Positions 31,943 to 40,622 of a stretch of DNA of 64,000 nucleotides are shown here, piece after piece. A program made the position numbers and the translations under genes. The DNA is from CAZGZD01 sp964401915 (GTDB taxonomy: Bacteria > Patescibacteriota > Microgenomatia > UBA1406 > GWC2-37-13): positions 14,186-78,185 of the forward strand of contig CAYOAI010000002.1 in assembly GCA_964401915.1 (NCBI GenBank). The letters are read 5' to 3'. How positions within the stretch are numbered: the first letter of the stretch is position 1; every line of letters starts with the position of its first letter. The notes below the pieces were generated by a model. The model made no database searches and was not told where the DNA came from. It saw only the letters and a list, made by a program, of their open reading frames with translations.

Positions 31943-33835
31943 ATGAACAAGGACGCATACTATATATTCGATTTCGATAGTACATTTGTCAGTTGCGAGG
32001 GATTCGACGAGCTGGCAAAGATTGTCTTGTCTCAAGATCCAGAAAAAGAGAAGAAGATGGCTATTTTTGAGGGGATCACAAAAAGTGCCATGGAGGGCAC
32101 GCTCTTATTTGACGCAGCTTTGAAAAAAAGATTTGCGCTCTTGTCTATCTCAAGCGCTGATATTGAAAAGCTTGTCAAAGTACTCAAGAAATCAATCACG
32201 CCTTCAATACTTCGAAATCGAGCTTTCTTCAAAAAAAATCGAGACAGGATTTTTATATTGTCTGGTGGATTTGGTGAATATATTGAGCCGATCGCAGCTC
32301 GTTTTGGGATTGATAAGTCGCATATTCTTGCAAATTCTTTTGTTTGGGATAAAAAAGGACAGATTGTCGGATTTGATACCAAAAACCCGCTCTCAAAAGC
32401 TGGTGGAAAAGCGAGTGCCTTAAAAAAGCTAAAGCTCAGTGGGCATGTGTATATGATTGGTGAGGGATACACTGACTACGAAGTAAAAAAGATGGGAGCG
32501 GCAAGTACATTTGTCGCATTTGTTGAGAATGTGCACCGTGCAAATGTAGTGCATCACGCCGATTGGGTAGTCGGGAGCTTGGATGAATTTTTGTACAAGC
32601 TTCATCTGCCACGCGCTCAATCGTATCCCAAAAATCAAATTCAGGTACTTCTTCTTGAAGGAATCCATCCGGATGCAGTCTCAAGCTTTGAGCAAGAAGG
32701 ATACAAAGTAGTCAGACATACTCAGGCACTGTCTGAGAGTGAGCTTTTGCAATCGATTGAGAACGTGTCGATTCTTGGAATCAGATCACAATCGCAGGTG
32801 AGCGCAAAAGTACTGAAAAGTGCAAAGCGTCTTCATGCTGTCGGAGCCTATTGTATTGGTACGAATCAAATTGATCTTACAGAGGCGGCACGCGCAGGTA
32901 CTGTCTGCTTCAATGCCCCATATAGCAATACTCGCTCAGTGGTGGAGCTTACCCTTGGTGAGATGATTATGCTTGCCCGGCGCGTATTTGATAAGTCGCA
33001 GAATATGCACAGGGGGATATGGGAAAAAAGTGCAGATGGCGCGATTGAACTTCGTGGAAAGACACTGGGCATAGTCGGATATGGAAATATCGGATCCCAA
33101 CTTTCGATTCTTGCCCAAAATATGGGCATGGATGTATATTTTTATGACATTGAGGATAAGCTTCCTCTTGGCAATGCTCGACCAGTCAAAAGTTTACTCG
33201 CGCTTTTGAAGATCTCAGACGTAGTCAGCGTGCATGTTGATGGACGAGCCGCAAATCGCAATCTTATTGGCGTTCGTGAGTTTGCGGCTATGCGGGACTC
33301 TGTATTTTTTCTCAACTCAAGCCGAGGATTTGTTGTTGATATTGATGCATTGGCTGCTGCAATTGATAGTGGGAAAGTGAGAGGCGCGGCTGTGGATGTA
33401 CATCCGTCAGAGCCCAAAAAGAGGCGCGCTCGATACAAAAGTGCCCTTGCTGGCCTGCCCAATGTCATACTTACGCCGCACATTGCAGGTTCGACTGCTG
33501 AGGCGCAAGCTCATATAGGTGCATTTGTGACCCGTAAGCTTATCGACTTTATTAATACTGGAGATACAACACTTTCGGTGAATTTCCCACACCTTGCCCT
33601 GCCACAAGTTCGAGGGGTACATCGCTTTATCCATATTCATAAAAATGAGCCAGGAGTACTTGCGAAGATTAACGAACTACTTGGTAAGAGCAATATGAAC
33701 ATTGAAGGCCAATATCTTAAGACTAATGAAAACATAGGATATGTAATTACTGATGTTGGAGTGTCATATAATAAAAAGATTATTCAAGAACTCAAGAACA
33801 TACCCGAGACGATAAAGTTTAGAGTATTGTATTGA
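31943..33835 (+). CDS. Fused phosphoserine phosphatase - phosphoglycerate dehydrogenase - ACT protein
   Basis: A 630-residue three-part protein. Residues 1-210 are a HAD phosphatase of the SerB type: DFDST (D10, D12), ILSGGFGEYI, and GEGYTDYE. Residues about 230-550 are a 3-phosphoglycerate dehydrogenase: Rossmann motif GYGNIG (G379-G384), SSRG, and TPHIAGST with the catalytic His. Residues about 560-630 are an ACT domain (HIHKNEPGVLAKI), which in SerA binds serine for feedback control. Thus the first and last steps of serine synthesis are on one chain. It heads a four-gene operon with gaps of 1-3 nt that also contains the transaminase. Confidence 0.92.
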   Translation: MNKDAYYIFDFDSTFVSCEGFDELAKIVLSQDPEKEKKMAIFEGITKSAMEGTLLFDAALKKRFALLSISSADIEKLVKVLKKSITPSILRNRAFFKKNRDRIFILSGGFGEYIEPIAARFGIDKSHILANSFVWDKKGQIVGFDTKNPLSKAGGKASALKKLKLSGHVYMIGEGYTDYEVKKMGAASTFVAFVENVHRANVVHHADWVVGSLDEFLYKLHLPRAQSYPKNQIQVLLLEGIHPDAVSSFEQEGYKVVRHTQALSESELLQSIENVSILGIRSQSQVSAKVLKSAKRLHAVGAYCIGTNQIDLTEAARAGTVCFNAPYSNTRSVVELTLGEMIMLARRVFDKSQNMHRGIWEKSADGAIELRGKTLGIVGYGNIGSQLSILAQNMGMDVYFYDIEDKLPLGNARPVKSLLALLKISDVVSVHVDGRAANRNLIGVREFAAMRDSVFFLNSSRGFVVDIDALAAAIDSGKVRGAAVDVHPSEPKKRRARYKSALAGLPNVILTPHIAGSTAEAQAHIGAFVTRKLIDFINTGDTTLSVNFPHLALPQVRGVHRFIHIHKNEPGVLAKINELLGKSNMNIEGQYLKTNENIGYVITDVGVSYNKKIIQELKNIPETIKFRVLY

Positions 33836-33836
33836 T

Positions 33837-35204
33837 ATGGTAAAACCTAAAATTCTTAAGCAAATTCAAGACATTGTCGGGGTAAAAAATGTCTCATTTG
33901 AGGCTGATATTCTTGTATCTCACTCCAAAGATGCGTCTCATATAAGTGGACACAGCCCAGATTTAGTGGTCTGGCCACAAAACACAAAGCATGTAAGTGC
34001 ACTATGCGCTTTAGCCTATAAATTAAATATTCCAGTCGTTGCATGGGGTGGAGGATCGAGCCTTGAGGGTAATCCTATCCCATCAAAAGGGGGGATGATT
34101 CTCAATATGACTTATATGAATAAAGTACTCGACATATCACCTGACGATTTACAAGTTGAGGTGCAGCCTGGTATTTTGGGAGATACGCTTAATAAAAAGC
34201 TTGAGAAGAAGGGATTATTTTTCCCGGCTTTTCCAGCAAGTGCCAATGTTGCCACAATCGGAGGAATGATTGCCAATAATGCAGGTGGGATGTATGCTGT
34301 GGGATATGGAGTTGTGGGGGATCAGGTCATGAAAATTGAAGTCGTGCTGGCCGATGGTCGTATCATTGAGGTTGGTAGTCGATCTATTAAGTCAGTCGCA
34401 GGATATGATCTGAAAAGTCTTTTTATTGGTTCAGAGGGGACCTTGGGGATTATTACGAAAGCTATATTAAAAGTAAAGCCAATTCCTGAGGCAAAAGCCA
34501 TCATAATAGCAACATTCAAAAATGACACCGCAGCCTGTTTGTCGGCTTTAGCTATAGGCAAGTCTGACATAAATCCTGTAGCCTGTGAATATATGGATCG
34601 TCGATACATCACTATGGCGAATAAGGTGCGTAGTATCGGATTATCCAACAATCCAGCGCTTCTTATTGAGCTTCATGAGCCAAAGGAATTAATTCAGAAG
34701 TGTATTCTCTTACTTGAGGCTTTGTGTCGGAATCAAAAGGCAATTGACGTACAGGTTGCCACAGATTCTGATTCTGTATGGGAATTTAGACGCGCAGTCA
34801 GACCAGCATTGTTTGCTTTACACACTAATTACAATATTGTCCCAGGTGATTGTGCAGTGCCCGTATCAAAGTTAGCCAGTCTTCTAAGTTTTAACAAAAA
34901 AGTATGCGCAAAAAATAAAGTACAATATGTCGCCTTTGGCCATGCAGGAGATGGCAATATCCACATTTGGTATATGTATAAAAAAGGAGATGGCAATTCT
35001 TATAAAAAAGCAGAAGGTGTGAACCACGAGGTAATCGTACACGCATTGTCGCTCGGTGGCACATCAACCGGCGAGCATGGAATTGGGATTGGTCGGCGAC
35101 CGTATTTGCTTCTTGAGCATCCCACAAGTGTTGGTCTTATGAAAGAGATAAAAAAAGTACTTGATCCGAAAGGAATCCTAAATCCTGGAAAAATATTTAT
35201 ATAG
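33837..35204 (+). CDS. FAD-linked D-2-hydroxyacid dehydrogenase (GlcD/D2HGDH type)
   Basis: A 455-residue VAO-fold flavoprotein. The FAD-binding domain has WGGGSSLEGN (about 64-73), NNAGGMYAVGYG and GSEGTLGIIT; the C-terminal domain has the metal-binding GHAGDGNIH and the closing GEHGIG and LNPGKIF motifs. Relatives oxidise D-lactate, glycolate or D-2-hydroxyglutarate. It begins 1 nt after the SerB-SerA fusion. In Pseudomonas stutzeri a D-2-hydroxyglutarate dehydrogenase clears the 2-hydroxyglutarate made by SerA, which makes that substrate the best guess here. Confidence 0.9.
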   Translation: MVKPKILKQIQDIVGVKNVSFEADILVSHSKDASHISGHSPDLVVWPQNTKHVSALCALAYKLNIPVVAWGGGSSLEGNPIPSKGGMILNMTYMNKVLDISPDDLQVEVQPGILGDTLNKKLEKKGLFFPAFPASANVATIGGMIANNAGGMYAVGYGVVGDQVMKIEVVLADGRIIEVGSRSIKSVAGYDLKSLFIGSEGTLGIITKAILKVKPIPEAKAIIIATFKNDTAACLSALAIGKSDINPVACEYMDRRYITMANKVRSIGLSNNPALLIELHEPKELIQKCILLLEALCRNQKAIDVQVATDSDSVWEFRRAVRPALFALHTNYNIVPGDCAVPVSKLASLLSFNKKVCAKNKVQYVAFGHAGDGNIHIWYMYKKGDGNSYKKAEGVNHEVIVHALSLGGTSTGEHGIGIGRRPYLLLEHPTSVGLMKEIKKVLDPKGILNPGKIFI

Positions 35205-35206
35205 AT

Positions 35207-36301
35207 ATGCCACAAACTAAAGCAAAAGCACCAATTTTTTTTACTCCAGGCCCGAGCAAGCTGAATCCAAAGGTAAAAGGGTACATGGCTGATGCGCTTC
35301 AAAAAAATATCCCATCCATCTCACATCGAGGCCGTGAGTTTGAGAAGATCTACGCTAAGACCGAAGCAGCTCTTCGAACACTTCTTAATATCCCAAAAAC
35401 TCATCATATTCTATTTCTTGCGTCCGGCAATGAGGGACTCGAGCGGGTGATCCAAAATAGTGTAGGCCGAAAAAGCCTCCATCTGGTAAATGGAGCTTTT
35501 TCTAAGCGTTTCTACGATATGGCTCTTCAATACAAAAAAAAGCCTGTAAAGCACGAGGCCGCATGGGGAGAAGGGTTTGCGCTTAATACTTTACATGTTG
35601 AGTCAGATATAGAGTTGATAGGCCTGACTCACAATGAGAGTGCAACTGGGGTAATGACTCCATTGGATGACATATATAAGCTTGCAAAAGCGAATAAACA
35701 TGCACTTGTTGCCATCGATGTTGTTTCGTCTGTTCCATATGGTTCGCTTGATTTTCGTTACTTAGACTACGTCATATTTTCTGTCCAAAAAGGTTTTGGG
35801 CTTCCAGCTGGACTGGGTGTAGTTATTCTAAGTGATCGAGCACTCGCTAAGTCCCAAGCCCTCAAAGATTCTGGGATATCTATCGGATCCTATCATAGCT
35901 TTCCCAAGATGATGGCGCTTGCTGATCGTCGCCAGACTCCCGAGACTCCCAATGTGCTCAATATCTATCTTCTTGGTCGAGTCGCTGGTGACATGATTAA
36001 AAAAGGAATCTCAAGAATTAAGAAAGAGACAGATGTTAAGGCAGCGCTTATGTATGACTTCTTGGATACAAGCCGCAGATTTACTCCCTTTGTGCACGCT
36101 CGTGCGCTTCGATCGCCGACTCTAATCGTCGTTGAGACAAACAATGAAGCTCAGAAGATCATAAAAAAAGCCAAGACATATGGGTTTATTCTGGGAGGCG
36201 GGTATGGCATGAATAAGGTAAGTCAAATTAGAATTGCCAATTATCCCCAGCATACACTGGCCGAGTTCAAAAGCCTTATTAAATTTCTAAAAAGTATATA
36301 G
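35207..36301 (+). CDS. Class V aminotransferase, probable phosphoserine aminotransferase
   Basis: A 364-residue PLP enzyme. FTPGPSKLNPKV at the start and SHRGREFEKIY are typical of the SerC/alanine-glyoxylate aminotransferase group; K195 in FSVQKGFGLP is the PLP lysine, and GIVI-type strands with GYGMNKVSQIRIANYP close the fold. From its place between SerA and a SerB-like gene it most likely turns 3-phosphohydroxypyruvate into phosphoserine. By sequence alone a serine-glyoxylate enzyme cannot be ruled out. It starts 2 nt after the flavoprotein gene. Confidence 0.88.
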   Translation: MPQTKAKAPIFFTPGPSKLNPKVKGYMADALQKNIPSISHRGREFEKIYAKTEAALRTLLNIPKTHHILFLASGNEGLERVIQNSVGRKSLHLVNGAFSKRFYDMALQYKKKPVKHEAAWGEGFALNTLHVESDIELIGLTHNESATGVMTPLDDIYKLAKANKHALVAIDVVSSVPYGSLDFRYLDYVIFSVQKGFGLPAGLGVVILSDRALAKSQALKDSGISIGSYHSFPKMMALADRRQTPETPNVLNIYLLGRVAGDMIKKGISRIKKETDVKAALMYDFLDTSRRFTPFVHARALRSPTLIVVETNNEAQKIIKKAKTYGFILGGGYGMNKVSQIRIANYPQHTLAEFKSLIKFLKSI

Positions 36302-36304
36302 AGT

Positions 36305-37024
36305 ATGAGTAAAAGACAACCGCTTGCTATCTTTGATATCGACGGAACTGTATATCGATGGAGCCTGTTTATAGAAATTGTAGTTGAATTTATCCGAGTG
36401 GATATTTTTCCCAAGCATGCATACGATGAGCTTTTGGCAAGCTATCTATTATGGCTTGAGCGCAAAATTCACTACTCGGTATATCTTGAGACGGTAATCA
36501 GAATTTACTACACGTACCTTAAGGGTTGCTCAGAAGCTGAGGTGAAGAAGATTGCTCGCGCTGTGCTTAGTCGCAAGAAGGATAGAGTCTATAGATTCAC
36601 CAAAGATCTTATCGGAAAACTAAAAAAAGAAGGGTACTTTTTACTTGCCATTTCAGGATCACCCAACTATATTGTTGAGGATTTTGCCAAGTATTTTGGG
36701 TTTGACGCGTATTTCGGAGTGGTCTATGAAGTCAAAGATGGTAAGTTTACAGGACACATGCTTGATCCTGATCCCGCAATGGATAAAAGTAAAGTTCTGG
36801 AAAAATTCCTTAAAGGCTACACAGGAGAATTTGATCTGAAAAATTCAGTGGCAGTGGGGGATACTGAGTCAGACATTCCGCTCTTGTCAGCGGTCGGTCA
36901 CCCAATTGCCTTTAATCCGAACAAAGATCTGGTGATTTGCGCGCGGGATAAAGGGTGGAGAATAGTCGTGGAGCGCAAGGATGTGATATTTGATCTCAAG
37001 AAGTTTGAAATACAAAAAATATGA
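36305..37024 (+). CDS. HAD-superfamily IB phosphatase (SerB-like)
   Basis: A 239-residue protein with FDIDGTV (nucleophile and acid Asp, about 10-16), AISGSPNYIVEDFA (motif II, about 115-128), a conserved lysine region and GDTESDIPLL (motif IV, about 180-190). A helical cap lies between motifs I and II. As the last gene of the serine operon it may be a second phosphoserine phosphatase, but the first gene already carries one, so another phosphomonoester is possible. Confidence 0.85.
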   Translation: MSKRQPLAIFDIDGTVYRWSLFIEIVVEFIRVDIFPKHAYDELLASYLLWLERKIHYSVYLETVIRIYYTYLKGCSEAEVKKIARAVLSRKKDRVYRFTKDLIGKLKKEGYFLLAISGSPNYIVEDFAKYFGFDAYFGVVYEVKDGKFTGHMLDPDPAMDKSKVLEKFLKGYTGEFDLKNSVAVGDTESDIPLLSAVGHPIAFNPNKDLVICARDKGWRIVVERKDVIFDLKKFEIQKI

Positions 37025-37115
37025 GTAAAACCTTATCGAATTACTCCTAATAATCTCATTGGAGCAAAATAGTATAGTGGTCGCTGAGACAATCCTAAAA
37101 GTCATTGGGGATAGT

Positions 37116-37670
37116 TCAAGTCAAGTCTTTCGTAGTATATATGTATATATTGTGGATTCCGGATATGTGTTTTTTGAGCTTAAGATCGTCAAGCTGGTAG
37201 AAGTAGGAGACTATAGTCTGAGGTTTAAGTCTTGGGATTGCTTTGTTGACTAATTTGGCAAGAAAAACTGGCGACATATACATATAGACAATTACTGCGT
37301 CATTGGTGCGAATATAGATTCTTAGATCGACTTTCAAAGCATCTGCCCAGAGAATAGTGATATTTGCCCGGTTGGGATGAAGAAGCCGACGAACATGCAT
37401 GATAAATACAAGTATTGGGTTGATCTCAACGGCCAAAAACTGAGTCGAGAGCTTTTTTATGTAGGTTGTGTGTGCTGCGTGGAATATGACAATTCCGTCA
37501 CCTGCCCCAAGATCCACGAGTGTCTGAGCATTTTTAAGACCCATTGTACGTACTATTGTCGGTATATCCTGTTTGTTTGACGGGAAGTAGGGAACCGGAG
37601 AGAGGGAGCGAGAGAGAAAGAAAATAGAAATAGTTAAAAGAAACGCAAATATGGCAATGGCAATTATCAT
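37116..37670 (-). CDS. Membrane-anchored SAM-dependent methyltransferase
   Basis: A 184-residue protein with an N-terminal membrane segment (IIAIAIFAFLLTISIFFL) and a class I methyltransferase domain: motif I TLVDLGAGDGIVIFHAA (about 49-65), an acidic residue in AVEINPILV (motif II) and NDAVIVYMYMSP in the motif IV position. It is shorter than average and the substrate is unknown; similar membrane-tethered proteins are often placed near the DOT1-like or ribosomal-protein group. It is antisense to the surrounding genes. Confidence 0.85.
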   Translation of the reverse strand: MIIAIAIFAFLLTISIFFLSRSLSPVPYFPSNKQDIPTIVRTMGLKNAQTLVDLGAGDGIVIFHAAHTTYIKKLSTQFLAVEINPILVFIMHVRRLLHPNRANITILWADALKVDLRIYIRTNDAVIVYMYMSPVFLAKLVNKAIPRLKPQTIVSYFYQLDDLKLKKHISGIHNIYIYTTKDLT

Positions 37671-37685
37671 TTGAAAAGGAAAAAA

Positions 37686-37702
37686 GTGCCGCGGGAGAGA
37701 CT
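37686..37702. repeat. 17-bp copy of the tRNA-Leu 3' end
   Basis: GTGCCGCGGGAGAGACT, identical to 37795-37811, which covers the acceptor and half T-stem end of the tRNA. The copy lies 109 bp downstream in the direction of tRNA transcription and is followed on that strand by T6. Confidence 0.9.
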
Positions 37703-37795
37703 TGGTTCGGTGAACTCACCATAAACTTCTCATCTCCCACTCGTGTCATTAACCTCAAATTGCTTGCACTGAGTAAGCGCAAGCTCATCGAAGTG

Positions 37796-37879
37796 TGCCG
37801 CGGGAGAGACTCGAACTCTCATGGGAGTAAATCCCACTGGTTTTTGAGACCAGCCTGTATACCATTCCAGCACCGCGGC
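37796..37879 (-). tRNA. tRNA-Leu(CAA)
   Basis: 84 nt on the minus strand. The acceptor stem GCCGCGG pairs with CCGCGGC, the anticodon stem is CTGGT/ACCAG with loop CTCAAAA (anticodon CAA), the long variable arm TGGG...CCCA marks a class II tRNA, and the T-arm is GAGAG-TTCGAGT-CTCTC. The discriminator is A and CCA is not encoded. The gene stands alone. Confidence 0.95.
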
Positions 37880-37939
37880 TTTTATTGATGGCTTCAAAAT
37901 TATAACATATGGGTGTATTTTGCTTCATTGTGGAAAGGC

Positions 37940-37969
37940 TTGACTCATCGGGAGTTATGAGAGTATAAT
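37940..37969 (+). promoter_or_regulatory. Promoter of the leucyl aminopeptidase gene
   Basis: TTGACT (37940-37945), 18-nt spacer, TATAAT (37964-37969). The ATG at 37979 is 9 nt after the -10 box, giving an almost leaderless message. Confidence 0.85.
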
Positions 37970-37978
37970 CTCAATCAC

Positions 37979-39502
37979 ATGGCTATGGCGATTCGACTCC
38001 TTACGGGTTCAAAACTCCCCACAACTCCAGCCCTTTTGTATTTGGTGTATGAAGGAGATGTGGAAAAAGACACTATTCTTAAAGAAATTGATAAAAAAGC
38101 TCAGGGGTATATATTTGCCAAACTTAAAAAGCGGGAATTTAAAGGTAAAAAAGGACAAAAGGTCAGCTTTGAAAACTGTGCGGGGTACGAGGCTATCTAT
38201 ATTGCGGGCTTAGGTGCGAAAGAGAAATTCAAATCACTGACTCTTAAAAATGAGATTGCAAATGCCGTGCGGAGTGCTGGAATGAGCAAGATTGAGGCAC
38301 TTGGAGTAGCTTTTCAGAAGACTGGATTGGGTGATTTTATTTTAGGAAAAATAATCGCTGAGGGACTCACTTTGGGTAATTATTACTTTGATAAGTATAA
38401 AGCTGCAAAAGACAAAGCTAAATATAGCCAGGTTAAAGAGGCTGAGGTTGTAGGAGAAAAAATAAATGCCCTGGATTTTGAAGCGGGGACAAAGTATGGT
38501 CTGCTTGTTGCAGACGGTGTAGTCCTTGCTCGCGATTTGGTGAATGAGCCAGCATCTGCAAAAACTCCCAATGACCTGGTAAAAGTAGCACGAGATATTG
38601 TCAAAAACTCCAAAGGATCTGTAAGTGTGCAGATACTTGGTCGGGCTGAGTGTGAAAAACTTGGTATGGAGGCATATTTGGGGGTTGCACGCGGTAGCGA
38701 TAAGGAGCCCCAATTCATCATACTTCACTACAAAGGATCGGCAAAGCCAAAAAAAACTATATGTGTAATCGGCAAATCTATCACCTTTGATTCTGGCGGA
38801 CTTTCCCTCAAGCCAGCATCTGCAATGGAGGATATGAAGCTTGATATGGCCGGTGGTGCAGCTGTGCTTGGAGTATTTTCTACACTTTCACAGTTGGACG
38901 ACAAAGTCGCACAGTCTTTTTCAGATATTGAGATATATGGCATCTTACCCGCATGCGAGAATATGCCTTTTACTAATGCACAGAAACCAGGAGATATTGT
39001 CCGGGCCATGAACGGAAAGACAATCGAAGTCCTCAATACCGATGCGGAAGGCCGACTCGCACTTGCTGATGCACTTTCATATGCTGAGGCGCATATTAAG
39101 CCAGACATTATGATAGATCTGGCTACACTTACCGGAGCCTGTATGGTGGCACTTGGCACAGACTTGGCTGGGCTTTTTGGCACAGATAGCGCACTTGTCA
39201 AAAATTATCAAGACGTGGCTAATCAGGAGGGTGATCATGTGTGGCCTTTGCCACTCTACAAGCCATATACAAAACTTATGAAAAGCGATATAGCAGATCT
39301 CAAAAATATTTCAAAAGCAGGCTATGGTGGAGCAATCACAGCAGCTGTATTTCTAAAAGAATTTGTAAGTCACGCGAAGTGGATTCACGTTGATATTGCA
39401 GGACCCTCTTTTCATAAAGGTGCAGTCGGGGGAATACTGTCCGGCGGGGCAACTGGATGGGGAGTGGCAAGTGTGCTGGAGTTTGTGCGAACAATTAAAT
39501 AG
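37979..39502 (+). CDS. pepA: Leucyl aminopeptidase (M17)
   Basis: A 507-residue protein of normal length. The C-terminal domain has the M17 metal and catalytic motifs: GKSITFDSGGLSLKP with the catalytic-site lysine K266, DMKLDMAGGAAV, the signature NTDAEGRL (N353-L360), and TLTGAC. It removes N-terminal residues from peptides using two metal ions. GKSITF in place of the usual GKGITF is a small variation. The ATG at 37985 is an alternative start. Confidence 0.96.
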   Translation: MAMAIRLLTGSKLPTTPALLYLVYEGDVEKDTILKEIDKKAQGYIFAKLKKREFKGKKGQKVSFENCAGYEAIYIAGLGAKEKFKSLTLKNEIANAVRSAGMSKIEALGVAFQKTGLGDFILGKIIAEGLTLGNYYFDKYKAAKDKAKYSQVKEAEVVGEKINALDFEAGTKYGLLVADGVVLARDLVNEPASAKTPNDLVKVARDIVKNSKGSVSVQILGRAECEKLGMEAYLGVARGSDKEPQFIILHYKGSAKPKKTICVIGKSITFDSGGLSLKPASAMEDMKLDMAGGAAVLGVFSTLSQLDDKVAQSFSDIEIYGILPACENMPFTNAQKPGDIVRAMNGKTIEVLNTDAEGRLALADALSYAEAHIKPDIMIDLATLTGACMVALGTDLAGLFGTDSALVKNYQDVANQEGDHVWPLPLYKPYTKLMKSDIADLKNISKAGYGGAITAAVFLKEFVSHAKWIHVDIAGPSFHKGAVGGILSGGATGWGVASVLEFVRTIK

Positions 39503-39540
39503 CACAATATATAAAACGAGACCGATATTTACATTACTGT

Positions 39541-40611
39541 ATGAGGCTACTAAACACTCTTAAGACTAAAAATATAATCAAAATTAGCCCAGATACTACG
39601 CTTAAGTCAGCTATCTCGAGTCTCGCATCATCTCATGATGCGGCATTTGTGTTTACCAAAAAAGGTGAATATGTTGGTGTCATAAATCCATATCATGCGC
39701 TCATCAAGAGTTCGCACCCTGGAAATACCAAGGTTGGTCATATCCTATTTCATCCGCCAAGGCTAAGGATTCAAGATCCAGTATCTCGCGTTGCCTCACT
39801 TATGATATCCTCACGCGTACATTACTTGCCGATATTCGATTCGAACAATTCATTTTCTGGGATTATATCAGCTCGCAATATGCTGTCTCAGCTGCGAGAT
39901 GCTAAGGAGTACAGAATTACACTCGGTGCACTTATTGCGCATAAGACGGGTGAGCTACTCATTGTCAATATGGAAGATCCGGTGTCCCGTGCATTATCAA
40001 TTTTCAAAAAATTCAAACACTCAAAAATTATTGTTGTTGGAGATGGTCAGAAAGTTCAGGGAGTGTTGACGTATTATCATCTTATCAATTTTCTTGTTCA
40101 ACCTCGTTCTCGTGAACATAAGGGCGATCGAGTTGGCACAAAGACGAAGTTATCTTTTCAGAAGGTCAAAAATTTCATGCAAAAAAATGTTGTTAAATTG
40201 AGTGGAGATAAGCCGCTTCTTGATGCCCTTGACTCAATACTTGAGCATGAGATTGGAAGCATTGTGGTTGTGGATAATCAGTCGCGGCCTATTGGTATCG
40301 TGACCACAACAGACCTATTGGGGCTTCTGGTCAAACCAGTCCGAGCTCGCGAGATTGAGCTTATTGAATCAGGTCTCACGAATCAGAGTCACCAGATTGT
40401 CGCACGATTCTTGCACAAATTTACGCGGGGATTAAAAAAGTTGCCTGGTGTCGAGAAAATTCGACTGCTTGTTGCTGAAGAGAAGCAAGGGAAATTATTT
40501 CGTGTAATCGCTTCATTTATTCCAACACGTGGTGTGCCAAAAATACGGGAGGAATCAGGTCGAGATCTCAAACAAGTTCTCAGAAAAGTTGAAAAAACTC
40601 CACAGACATAA
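39541..40611 (+). CDS. Four-CBS protein with HPF/RaiA-like C-terminal domain
   Basis: A 356-residue cytoplasmic protein. Four CBS motifs follow one another at about residues 5-58, 62-122, 125-190 and 205-268 (for example VKNFMQKNVVKLSGDKPLLDALD...IGSIVVVDNQSRPIGIVTTTDLL). CBS pairs bind adenine nucleotides or SAM. The last ~80 residues (FLHKFTRGLKKLPGVEKIRLLVAEE...DLKQVLRKVEK) have the beta-alpha outline of the ribosome-hibernation factor family. If right, this is an adenylate-sensing ribosome-binding protein; the C-terminal call is tentative. Confidence 0.8.
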   Translation: MRLLNTLKTKNIIKISPDTTLKSAISSLASSHDAAFVFTKKGEYVGVINPYHALIKSSHPGNTKVGHILFHPPRLRIQDPVSRVASLMISSRVHYLPIFDSNNSFSGIISARNMLSQLRDAKEYRITLGALIAHKTGELLIVNMEDPVSRALSIFKKFKHSKIIVVGDGQKVQGVLTYYHLINFLVQPRSREHKGDRVGTKTKLSFQKVKNFMQKNVVKLSGDKPLLDALDSILEHEIGSIVVVDNQSRPIGIVTTTDLLGLLVKPVRAREIELIESGLTNQSHQIVARFLHKFTRGLKKLPGVEKIRLLVAEEKQGKLFRVIASFIPTRGVPKIREESGRDLKQVLRKVEKTPQT

Positions 40612-40622
40612 TTCGCAAAATA

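Noticed and set aside
37686..37795. A second tRNA gene beside tRNA-Leu
   Set aside because: Only the 3'-end 17 bp are repeated; no anticodon or D arm can be formed.
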